DNA from: Vicinamibacteria bacterium
GTDB taxonomy: Bacteria > Acidobacteriota > Vicinamibacteria > Vicinamibacterales > UBA8438
Assembly (NCBI GenBank): GCA_022820825.1
Contig: JAJEEU010000080.1
Coordinates: forward strand, 62,001 to 126,000
Length of the DNA stretch: 64,000 nucleotides
Direction: 5' to 3'
The notes beneath the pieces were generated by a model. The model did no database searches. It was given only the letters and a program-made list of their open reading frames with translations, and was not told the origin of the DNA. The translations under genes and the position numbers were made by a program. The stretch's first letter is position 1, and each line of letters begins with the position of its first letter. Positions 54,287-64,000 of this stretch are shown piece by piece.

Positions 54287-56266
54287 ATGGCGAAGTTCTA
54301 CCTGACGACAGCAATCGACTACGTCAACAGCCGCCCGCATCTGGGCACGGCCTACGAGAAGATTGCCGCCGACGTGATCGCCCGTTACAAGCGGCTGTGC
54401 GGCGTCGAGACCCGGTTCATGATGGGCAACGACGAGCACTCGCAGAACGTCTACGCCAAGGCGCGCGAGCTGGGCGTCGAGCCGCTGGCGTTCTGCGACG
54501 AAATGGAGACGGTGTTCCGGGAGGTCTGGGGCCGTCTCGACATCTCGTTCGACGACTTCATCCGGACGACGGAGCCGCGCCACCGCGCAGGGGTCACGGC
54601 GCTGGTGTCGCGCCTCATCGAGTCGGGCGACGTGTACGAGGGGTTCTACGAAGGCTGGTACTGCGTCTCGTGCGAAGCGTTCAAACAGGAGAAGGACCTG
54701 GTGGACGGCGCCTGTCCGGTGCACCAGCGGCCGCCGCAGTGGATCCGGGAGAAGAACCACTTCTTCCGCCTGTCGAGCTACCGGCAGCGGTTGCTGGACC
54801 ACTACGCGGCGCACCCGGAGGCGCTGGAGCCGGAAATCCGCCGCAACGAGATCCTGCGACTGCTCGAGGCCGGCCTCGAGGACATCTCCATGAGCCGCAC
54901 CGGCCAGGCGTGGGGCATCCCGGTCCCGTCGGATCCGGACAGCGTCGTCTACGTGTGGATGGACGCCCTCATCAACTACGCGTCGGGCGTGGGGTACGGG
55001 ACCGACGAGGCGTTGTTCGACACCTGGTGGCCGGCGGACCTGCACGTCATCGGCAAGGACATTACGCGGTTCCACTGCGTCGTCTGGCCCGCCATGCTGA
55101 TGAGCGCCGGTATCCCGCTGCCGCGGCAGGTGTTCGGGCACGGCTGGGTGCACTGGCAGGGCCAGAAGATGAGCAAGTCGCTCGGCACCGTGGTGGACCC
55201 GCTCGAAGCCGCGGAGCGCCTGGGACCCGATCCGCTCCGGTTGTACCTGGCCAAGGAAATAGCGTTCGGGCAGGACGGCGACTTCACCTGGGACCGCTTC
55301 GAGGACCGCTACAACGTCGACCTGGCGAACAACTTCGGCAACCTGGTCTCGCGGATCGCGGCGATGGCCGACCGCTACCGGCAGGGACGGCTGGTGGCGC
55401 CGGCGCTGCCGGCCGGCCCGCTCGCCGAGACCGCGGCGCGCGCGGTCGCGGACTACCGCCAGGCGATGGACCGCTTCGCCCTGCACCAGGGCGTGGCGGC
55501 GGCGTTCCGGATCGTGGACGCGGCCAACGAGTACATCACCAGCGTGGAGCCGTGGGTGGTGGCCCGCGATCCGGACCGCGCCGCGGAGCTCGACCGCCAT
55601 CTGTTCGACGTGAGCGAGGCGGTGCGCACGGCTGCGGTGCTGCTCGCGCCGGTGATGCCGCGTTCGTGCACGGAGGTGCTGGAACGCATCGGTGCGCCGG
55701 CTGCCGCCGGCGCGCTGCGTCTCGACCGGGACGGTGTCTGGCAGGCGCCGCCGGGCGCCGAGCGGCGGCTGGTCAAGGCGCCGCCCCTCTGGCCGCGGCT
55801 CACGCCTTCGGCGCGGGAGGAGAAGGCCACGCCTTCGGCGCGTATGGAGAAAGTTGCGCCTTCGGCGCGCAAGGAGCAGACAGCTATGAATGAAGCGGCA
55901 ACCACGGAAGCGCAGCAGCCGAATCCGGAGCGCGCCCGAATCTCCATTGACGAGTTCGCCAGGGTCGAGCTGCGCGTCGGCCGCGTGGTGGCCGCCGACG
56001 CCGTACCGAAGTCGCGCAAGCTGTTGCGTCTCGACGTGGAGGACGGCGCCGGGGTGCGGCAGATCATTGCCGGTCTCGCGAAATCGCATCAACCGGAGGC
56101 GCTCGTCGGCCGCCGGGTGGTGTTCATCGCCAACCTCAAGCCGGCCAGGCTCGCGGGACTGGAGTCGAACGGCATGGTGCTGGCTGCATCCGGCGCGGAC
56201 GGCGCACCGGTGCTCCTGACCGTGGATCTCCCGGACCAGGTGCCCCCCGGCTCCGAAATCAGCTAG
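54287..56266 (+). CDS. metG: Methionyl-tRNA synthetase
   Basis: The 659-aa enzyme has the HIGH-type motif RPHLGTAYEKIAADV, a zinc-binding knuckle (YCVSCEAFKQEKDLVDGACPVH), VIGKDITRFHCVVWPAML, and KMSKS in GQKMSKSLGTVVDP. An anticodon-binding helical domain follows, and the last 105 residues are an EMAP/Trbp-like tRNA-binding domain (RISIDEFARVELRVGRVVAAD). Between them is a low-complexity linker of three 9-residue repeats. ATG 54287 lies 4 nt after the larC stop. It charges tRNA-Met and initiator tRNA. Confidence 0.96.
   Translation: MAKFYLTTAIDYVNSRPHLGTAYEKIAADVIARYKRLCGVETRFMMGNDEHSQNVYAKARELGVEPLAFCDEMETVFREVWGRLDISFDDFIRTTEPRHRAGVTALVSRLIESGDVYEGFYEGWYCVSCEAFKQEKDLVDGACPVHQRPPQWIREKNHFFRLSSYRQRLLDHYAAHPEALEPEIRRNEILRLLEAGLEDISMSRTGQAWGIPVPSDPDSVVYVWMDALINYASGVGYGTDEALFDTWWPADLHVIGKDITRFHCVVWPAMLMSAGIPLPRQVFGHGWVHWQGQKMSKSLGTVVDPLEAAERLGPDPLRLYLAKEIAFGQDGDFTWDRFEDRYNVDLANNFGNLVSRIAAMADRYRQGRLVAPALPAGPLAETAARAVADYRQAMDRFALHQGVAAAFRIVDAANEYITSVEPWVVARDPDRAAELDRHLFDVSEAVRTAAVLLAPVMPRSCTEVLERIGAPAAAGALRLDRDGVWQAPPGAERRLVKAPPLWPRLTPSAREEKATPSARMEKVAPSARKEQTAMNEAATTEAQQPNPERARISIDEFARVELRVGRVVAADAVPKSRKLLRLDVEDGAGVRQIIAGLAKSHQPEALVGRRVVFIANLKPARLAGLESNGMVLAASGADGAPVLLTVDLPDQVPPGSEIS
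55802..55882 (+). repeat. Three tandem 27-bp repeats in the metG linker
   Basis: Three 27-bp units each start with (A/G)CGCCTTCGGCGCG and encode TPSAREEKA, TPSARMEKV and APSARKEQT, in frame at residues 506-532 of MetG. The unit core GCGCCTTCGGCGC is close to a self-complementary hairpin. The repeats separate the anticodon-binding and C-terminal tRNA-binding domains. Confidence 0.8.
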
Positions 56267-56280
56267 GAGTCTGTGCCTTG

Positions 56281-56380
56281 GCACGCCCCAAGACGCGCAC
56301 GGCGCGGCTCGGCGGGCGTGGCGCGGGGCTGTGGGGTCCCCGCAAACGGCCTCCGGGGGTTCGGGGCAAAGCCCCGTCTG
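56281..56380 (-). repeat. Dispersed repeat with GGGGCTGCGCCCC core, copy 5
   Basis: On the minus strand it reads CAGACGGGGCTTTGCCCCGA, then ACCCCCGGAGGCC, GCGGGGACCCC, AGCCCCGCGCC and GCCGCGCCGTGCGCGTCTTGGGG. This is the block order of copies 1 and 3. It fills the whole gap between metG and tatD and ends right at the tatD ATG, so it supplies the 5' region of tatD. Confidence 0.65.
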
Positions 56381-57166
56381 ATGATTGATTCACACTGCCA
56401 TCTCGCCGACGCCGCCTTCGCGGACGACCTGGAGGCGGTTGTCGGGCGTGCGCGCGCCGCCGGTGTCGAGCGGGCGCTTTGCATCCTCGACGTCACCAGC
56501 GCGGAGGAGGCGCCGCGCGCCGATCGGGTCGCTGCCTTGTGGCCCGCGGCCGCCTTCGCGGCGGGGGTCCATCCGCACCAGGCCGCGCCGTTCGCCGGCG
56601 ATCCCGACGCGGCGGTGGAAGCGGTCCGCCGGGTGGTCGCTACCCGTCCGGGCGTCTGCGCCGTCGGCGAGATCGGGCTGGACTACCACTACGACTTCGC
56701 CCCGCGCGCGGTGCAGATCGAGGTGTTCCGGGGCCAGATCGCACTGGCGCGCGAGCTCGGCCGGCCCATCGTCGTCCACACGCGGGAAGCGGACGACGAT
56801 ACGTTCGCCGCCATCCGTGCGGAGGGCGGGGGAGAGGTGGCCGGCGTCTTCCATTGCTTCACCGGCGATGCCGCGGCGGCGCGCCGTGCGCTCGACGTCG
56901 GTTTCCACGTGTCGTTCTCCGGCATCGCCACGTTCAGGCGGGCGGACGACATCCGGGCGGCGGCGGCCATCGTCCCGGCCGACCGGCTGCTGGTCGAGAC
57001 CGACGCTCCGTATCTTGCGCCGGTCCCGCACCGCGGCCGGCGCAACGAGCCGGCCTGGGTGGCTCACGTCGTCGACGCGCTGGCGGCGGTCCGCGGGCAG
57101 CCGCCGGCGGAGGTGGCCGCGGAGAGCGCCGCGGCCTTCGCCGCGCTGTTCGGCAGCGCCGCCTGA
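56381..57166 (+). CDS. tatD: TatD-family metal-dependent DNase
   Basis: The 261-aa protein starts MIDSHCHLADAAFADDLEAVV and has the family ligands in order: DSHCH, AVGEIGLDYHYDF, PIVVHTREADDDT, FHCFTGDAAAA and LVETDAPYLAPVPHRGRRNEP. TatD enzymes are 3'-5' exonucleases involved in DNA repair and recycling. Gene order metG-tatD is common in bacteria and supports the call. ATG 56381 directly follows repeat copy 5. Confidence 0.95.
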   Translation: MIDSHCHLADAAFADDLEAVVGRARAAGVERALCILDVTSAEEAPRADRVAALWPAAAFAAGVHPHQAAPFAGDPDAAVEAVRRVVATRPGVCAVGEIGLDYHYDFAPRAVQIEVFRGQIALARELGRPIVVHTREADDDTFAAIRAEGGGEVAGVFHCFTGDAAAARRALDVGFHVSFSGIATFRRADDIRAAAAIVPADRLLVETDAPYLAPVPHRGRRNEPAWVAHVVDALAAVRGQPPAEVAAESAAAFAALFGSAA

Positions 57167-57196
57167 TGCCCTGCGCGCCGCGGCCCGGCCGCCGCG

Positions 57197-57226
57197 TTGA
57201 CACCCGTTCGGCGAGTGTGGTCTGAT
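57197..57226 (+). promoter_or_regulatory. Possible promoter (TTGACA-18-TCTGAT) for the polyprenyl synthase
   Basis: A perfect TTGACA (57197-57202) is followed at 18 nt by TCTGAT (57221-57226). The coding start GTG 57239 lies 12 nt downstream. The track ORF uses the TTG of this -35 as its start codon, which I reject in favour of the GTG. Confidence 0.4.
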
Positions 57227-57238
57227 TCATTCCGCCCC

Positions 57239-58300
57239 GTGCCACCAAGACTCGACTCCCCCGAACTGGCCGAGCTCACGCAACTCTTCGAGCCGATCCG
57301 GGCCGAGCTCGAAGCGGTAGAGGACGCCTACACCACCCACATCCAGACGGGCGTCGAGCCGCCGGCCGGCGGCGCGGCGGAGGTGCAGCGGCATGCCGTG
57401 GACGAGGTGATTCCGCGCATGGCGCGCTACATCCAGGCGAGCGGCGGCAAGCGGGTGCGGCCGGCGGTGCTGCTGATGGCCGCGCGCATGTGCGGCTACC
57501 GTGGCGAGCGACCGGTCGTCTTCGCCTCTGCGGTGGAGTTCATCCACACTGCCACGCTCGTCCACGACGACGTCATCGATGACTCGGAGCTCCGGCGCGG
57601 CCGCCTCGCGATGCACTCGCGCTGGGGCAACAACATGACGGTGCTGCTGGGCGACTACCTCTACATCCGCGCGATGGAGGTGGCGCTCACCTACGACGAC
57701 GCCATCGCCATCGTGCGTCTGTTGTGCGACGTCACGCGGCGGATGATCGAGGGGGAGATCTACCAGCTCACCAAGGTGGGCGCCGCCGACATCGCCGAGG
57801 AAGAGTACTTCGAGATCATTCGCCGCAAGACGGCCTACCTGTTCAGCGGCGCGGCCGAGATCGGCGGCATGCTGGGACACGCCGATGAAGAGCAGCGCCT
57901 CGCGCTGCGGCGCTACGGCTTCAACCTCGGCGTTGCGTTCCAGCTCGTCGACGACCTGCTCGACTTCACCGCGGACCGCGCGGCGCTCGGCAAGCCCGTG
58001 GGCGGCGACCTGCGCGAGGGCAAGGTGACGCTGGCGGCCATCCATCTCCTGCGCCTGGAGGGCCCGGAGAGCCGCGCGCACGACATCATCCGGTCGGTTG
58101 TGGAGACCGGGGATATCGGGGCCGAGGAGTGGAGCGAGCTGGTCGGGCTGCTGCGCGAGCGGCGCGCCATCCAGTACGCCTGCGACGCGGCGGAAGAGTA
58201 TGCGACGGCCGCCAGGCAGTGCCTGGATGCGTTTCCGCCGTCGCCGGAACGCACCGCACTGGCGGCGCTGCCCGACTACGTGCTCGCCCGCGACCGCTGA
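57239..58300 (+). CDS. Polyprenyl diphosphate synthase
   Basis: The 353-aa trans-prenyltransferase has the first Asp-rich motif in TLVHDDVIDDSELRRG (DDxxD) and the second in AFQLVDDLLDFTAD, with GGKRVRPAVLLMAA (IPP site) near residue 77. It makes the C35-C45 side-chain precursor that the UbiA-type enzyme at 8198 would attach to menaquinone. Chain length cannot be fixed from sequence without a model. GTG 57239 is the preferred start. Confidence 0.9.
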   Translation: MPPRLDSPELAELTQLFEPIRAELEAVEDAYTTHIQTGVEPPAGGAAEVQRHAVDEVIPRMARYIQASGGKRVRPAVLLMAARMCGYRGERPVVFASAVEFIHTATLVHDDVIDDSELRRGRLAMHSRWGNNMTVLLGDYLYIRAMEVALTYDDAIAIVRLLCDVTRRMIEGEIYQLTKVGAADIAEEEYFEIIRRKTAYLFSGAAEIGGMLGHADEEQRLALRRYGFNLGVAFQLVDDLLDFTADRAALGKPVGGDLREGKVTLAAIHLLRLEGPESRAHDIIRSVVETGDIGAEEWSELVGLLRERRAIQYACDAAEEYATAARQCLDAFPPSPERTALAALPDYVLARDR

Positions 58301-58321
58301 CAGCCGGTCGCGTCCCGGACA

Positions 58322-58380
58322 TGCGCCGGCAATCCGCCGGCGGATTGAAGCGGACCTGCGCCGGCAATCCGCCGGCGGAT
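58322..58380 (+). repeat. Tandem palindromic direct repeat upstream of the 58392 gene
   Basis: TGCGCCGGCAATCCGCCGGC plus GGAT occurs exactly twice (58322-58345 and 58357-58380), 35 nt apart. Each copy contains the perfect 14-bp palindrome ATCCGCCGGCGGAT. The second copy runs directly into the -10-like TACAAT (58380-58385). The placement resembles a pair of operator sites for a dimeric regulator. Confidence 0.55.
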
Positions 58381-58385
58381 ACAAT
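58380..58385 (+). promoter_or_regulatory. -10 box TACAAT for the 58392 gene
   Basis: TACAAT ends 6 nt before the ATG at 58392, so transcription would begin at or next to the start codon, suggesting a leaderless message. The upstream -35 region is occupied by the palindromic repeat pair. Confidence 0.45.
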
Positions 58386-58391
58386 TGGCGG

Positions 58392-59249
58392 ATGCCGCGC
58401 GGTTCCCTGCTCGTCGCCTGTGCGCTTGGCGTCTGCCTTGCGCTTGCCTCCGGTCCGGCCGCCGCGCAGCAGCGCCCGCTCGTCACCGAGGATCCGGCTA
58501 CCGTCGACAACGGTTTCGTGCTGCTCGAGGCCGGCCTCACCGTGCTTCGCGACCAGCCGTTTCCGGTTTCGGGACTGACCGGACGCTTCTGGAGCGTGCC
58601 GACGCTGGGCATCAGCATCGGCGTCGGCGACAGGGCGGAAGTGCAGATCGACAACGTGTCGTTCGACCGCCTCCGCATCGCCGGGCGCGAGCCGGCGCCG
58701 CTGTCCCACATGCTCAGGGTGCAGGGCGACACGACCGGAAGCTGGTCCGACGTCTCGATCGGCGCCAAGACGCGGTTGGTGGAGGAGCGGCCGTGGCTGC
58801 CGGCGATCGGCCTGCGGTTCGCCACCAAGCTGCCCAACGCGAGCAACGAGGAAGGCCTCGGCCTCGACACTGTCGACTTCTACCAGTCGCTGCTGCTCGG
58901 CAAGACGATCCGGTCGGTCCGCGTGGCCGGCAACGTTGGCCTGGGCATCCTGAGCGACCCCACGCGCGGCGATCGCCAGAACGACGTGCTGACCTACGGG
59001 CTGTCGGCCGTGGTGCCCGTCGGCCACGGGGTGGAGGTGGTCGGCGAGTGGGCCGGCCGGGCCAATACGCGGCGCCGCACCGCGCCGCCCGGGACCGACA
59101 GCGCCGGTCAGGTCCGCGCCGGCGGACGGATCACGCGGGGGACCTTCCGCTTCGACGCCGCGTTGCTGGCCGGGGTGACGTCGCGCGATGCCGATCTCGG
59201 CGTGACCGCGGGCGTCACCTGGGGGTTTCAGGCCCTGGACCGGCCATGA
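58392..59249 (+). CDS. Outer-membrane barrel-like protein, paralogue of 50505
   Basis: The 285-aa exported protein has a signal peptide (LLVACALGVCLALASGPAAAQQ) and mature sequence RPLVTEDPATVDNGFVLLEAGL. It shares with the 50505 product the blocks FPVSGLTG, REPAPLS, FATKLPNASNE, and GDPTRGDRQNDVLTYG (here SDPTRGDRQNDVLTYG). The alternating strands and an end in WGFQALDRP are barrel-like, although the C-terminal residue is not aromatic. Function is unknown. It precedes ligA by 32 nt. Confidence 0.7.
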   Translation: MPRGSLLVACALGVCLALASGPAAAQQRPLVTEDPATVDNGFVLLEAGLTVLRDQPFPVSGLTGRFWSVPTLGISIGVGDRAEVQIDNVSFDRLRIAGREPAPLSHMLRVQGDTTGSWSDVSIGAKTRLVEERPWLPAIGLRFATKLPNASNEEGLGLDTVDFYQSLLLGKTIRSVRVAGNVGLGILSDPTRGDRQNDVLTYGLSAVVPVGHGVEVVGEWAGRANTRRRTAPPGTDSAGQVRAGGRITRGTFRFDAALLAGVTSRDADLGVTAGVTWGFQALDRP

Positions 59250-59263
59250 CCGCCCCGCGTTGA

Positions 59264-62393
<3,130 letters not shown>

Positions 62394-62401
<8 letters not shown>

Positions 62402-62990
62402 GCGCAAGGCGCGCGCTCAGCGGTTCCGCCATCCATATGGGCATGACGGCCCGGGCGGCCGCAAGCTCCTCCCGGTCAGCCTCGGACAGCGTCGGCAGGA
62501 CCGTGTCGAGGCCGTCCTCGACCTCTTCGGGACCGAGCCATGCAAGGGCGCGGATGACCTCGCCCGCCTTGCGATGCGGCGCCGCCAGTTGCCAGCGCGG
62601 CGCATGACGCAGCTCGACGACCGAAGCGCCGAAGTGCAGCCGGCGGTTGGGACCGGAAGTCAGGTAGATCATGCGTACCGGATTCTGCGTGGTCAGGCCC
62701 AGGCAGTTTGCCGCGCCGCCGCCGCAGGGCACGATGGTTTCGCCCCAAAGCGCGGAAAGAGCCTTGATCGCCGCCGCCGTGCTCGGCGCACACTGGCCGA
62801 AGCGGGTCTCGATCGGGCGCATGTAGACGCCCTGGCAGATGCGCATGAGGCGGCCCGAGCGCGCGAGGCGCGACAACGCCTGGTCGACCGCCGCACGGTT
62901 TCCGAGGTGCAGCAGGGCGGCCGGACACAGCGGCGTCGCCTCCGGATGGGCCTCGGCATGCTCCATGATGCGCCGTGAAAGGCCGCGCAT
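62394..62990 (-). CDS. AbiEi/DUF6088-type antitoxin
   Basis: The 198-aa protein has an N-terminal winged-helix region (AALLHLGNRAAVDQALSRLARSGRLMRICQGVYMRP) and a C-terminal domain of the AbiEi/DUF6088 type (VPCGGGAANCLGLTTQNPVRMIYLTSGPNRRLHFG). AbiEi proteins repress their own promoter and neutralise the AbiEii toxin without direct binding. I prefer ATG 62990 over the track start (TTG 63005), because GGAG lies 9 nt upstream. The gap upstream to 63142 must hold its promoter. Confidence 0.85.
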
Positions 62991-63141
62991 GTTTCGCATC
63001 TCCAACTCAAACTGTCAGAAATCCAGTAGCAAGTCTAGCGTGAAGCAGCGCCCGAGACAAATGGGTGCCGTATGATGCACTACAGGTTCGCGCATGCAAT
63101 GCAGCACCGCATCGAACGCACCGCTCGATGGAGGCAATCCC

Positions 63142-64000
63142 ATGTCGCGTAGAACGCTGTTCCCCATCCTCGTCGGCGTACTTGCCTGTGCGATGTTCGC
63201 CGACGCCGCCGCGCAGGTCGAGTACATCGACCCCGGTCCGGGTTTCACGCAGGTGGTCACCACGACCAACGCCGGGGTGAAGACGATCTTCGTCTCCGGG
63301 CAGGTGGGGCGCGGCGATACGCTGCGCGAGCACGTCGAATCGGCGTTCGCGGACGTCGTGCGGCGCCTGGAGCAGGCCGGCGCCACGCCGGCCGACGTCG
63401 TCAAGATCCGGATCTTCGTGAAGGATTTCGAGCCGGCGCAGTACGCGACGGTCGCCGAGGTCCGGCTGGCCACCTTCCCCGAGGAGCACCAGTGGCCGGC
63501 GAGCACGATGATCGGCGTACGGGCGCTGGCCGCCGAGTCGCTGCGCGTCGAGATAGAGGCGATCGCGGTCGTCGCCGAGCCGGGGGTCGAGTTGCAGATC
63601 GAGCGCTTCGCGCCGTCCAACGGCTTCAGCGGCGCGGTGGCGGTGACGGCGCACGGCGTGAAGACGGTCTACGTCGCCGGACAGATAGCCGGCGGCGACT
63701 CCCTGGCGGCGCAGACGGCGGCGGTGTGGGAGCGCGTCGCCCAGCGGCTCGACGCGGCGGGTGCTTCGCTGGCGGACCTGGTGAAGGCCACCACCTACAT
63801 CGTCGACTTCGATCCGGAGACGGACCTGCCGGCGTACCGGACGGGTCGCGAGCAGGCGCTGGCCCTCGACGACATGCCGGCGAGCACGCTGTTGGGCATC
63901 CAGGCGCTGGCCGCGGAGCAGTTCCGGATCGAGGTCGACGGCATCGCGGTGGTGGGCGTGGACGGCAACGCCGTCGAACGCGAGTTCATCGATCCGGCGA
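63142..64000 (+). CDS. Exported tandem RidA-domain protein (partial)
   Basis: The frame stays open to the window end, so it is absent from the ORF track. It has a signal peptide (LFPILVGVLACAMFADAAAQ), then RidA/YjgF domain 1 (VKTIFVSGQVGRGDTLREHVESAFADVVRRLEQAGATPADVVKIRIFV, ending VEIEAIAVV) and domain 2 (VKTVYVAGQIAGGDSLAAQ, ending VEVDGIAVV). A third seems to begin at VEREFIDPA. The catalytic-type Arg of RidA imine deaminases, expected near R in the last strands, appears as LRVEIEAIA and FRIEVDGIA. RidA proteins are normally single-domain and cytoplasmic. A GGAGG precedes ATG 63142. Confidence 0.85.
   Translation, partial: MSRRTLFPILVGVLACAMFADAAAQVEYIDPGPGFTQVVTTTNAGVKTIFVSGQVGRGDTLREHVESAFADVVRRLEQAGATPADVVKIRIFVKDFEPAQYATVAEVRLATFPEEHQWPASTMIGVRALAAESLRVEIEAIAVVAEPGVELQIERFAPSNGFSGAVAVTAHGVKTVYVAGQIAGGDSLAAQTAAVWERVAQRLDAAGASLADLVKATTYIVDFDPETDLPAYRTGREQALALDDMPASTLLGIQALAAEQFRIEVDGIAVVGVDGNAVEREFIDPA

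Noticed and set aside
54230-56284. 684-aa minus-strand ORF opposite metG
   Set aside because: Its composition (Arg, His, Gln, Val) is typical of antisense frames in GC-rich DNA, and metG on the other strand is unambiguous.

Overview
The window is a high-GC, densely coded segment of a diderm (LPS-type) bacterial chromosome. Menaquinone synthesis by the futalosine route, a very large Oar-type TonB-dependent receptor with an N-terminal CarboxypepD_reg domain, paired M16 peptidases, many small secreted beta-propeller or barrel proteins and a Ccm (system I) cytochrome c maturation locus together suggest Acidobacteriota, most likely a Vicinamibacteria-like lineage. This placement is inference from gene content, because no rRNA gene is present. 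Most genes are on the + strand in tight operons with 1-8 nt overlaps.

Layout. 1-4055: outer-membrane and lipid A block: bamA 3' end, skp, a fused fabZ-lpxA, lpxI, and a Gfo/Idh oxidoreductase that may be GnnA-like. 4062-10414: menaquinone operon: an MqnE-like protein without its radical-SAM cluster motif, mqnA, mqnC, an aminofutalosine-deaminase-like amidohydrolase, UbiA and UbiX family proteins, and a UbiE/MenG methyltransferase. 10452-18179: TonB-like protein, a small duplicated gene split by a dispersed repeat, secreted proteins, an epoxide hydrolase-like protein and a TonB-dependent receptor. 18180-19450: small lower-GC island with a truncated PP-loop gene, HicB-like and DUF4258/YgiT-like toxin-antitoxin genes, and a tRNA 3'-end-like sequence. 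19573-33923: cytochrome c', exported methyltransferase, CrtI-like oxidoreductase, two M16 peptidases, multicopper oxidase, FtsB-like protein, recA, two beta-propeller proteins, thiolase and a DUF721 protein. 33935-41872: maf and the ccm operon (ccmE with Cys in place of the haem-binding His, ccmF fused to ccmH, ccmI-like, an unknown periplasmic protein, ccmA, ccmB, ccmC, ccmD and a 50-aa membrane ORF). 42185-45273: aroK/aroA against an RsbW-type kinase and inositol monophosphatase. 45566-61363: barrels, VTT protein, GT2, DegT aminotransferase, ttcA, dtd, dapF, radC, larC, metG, tatD, polyprenyl synthase and ligA. 61334-64000: AbiE-type toxin-antitoxin pair and a secreted tandem RidA protein that runs off the window.

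Two dispersed repeat families stand out. One has a GGGGCTGCGCCCC-type hairpin core and five copies. The other is a MITE-like palindrome whose 22-nt arm (CAGCCCGTGGCGAAAGTCCC...) starts directly after the stop codon of the upstream gene at two loci, with a half-site relic directly after the recA stop. The best candidates for new biology are the cluster-less MqnE homologue inside an otherwise conventional futalosine operon, the stop-codon-abutting palindromes, and the Cys-type CcmE working beside a CcmF-CcmH fusion.

No rRNA, complete tRNA, CRISPR array, transposase or integrase gene was recognised.
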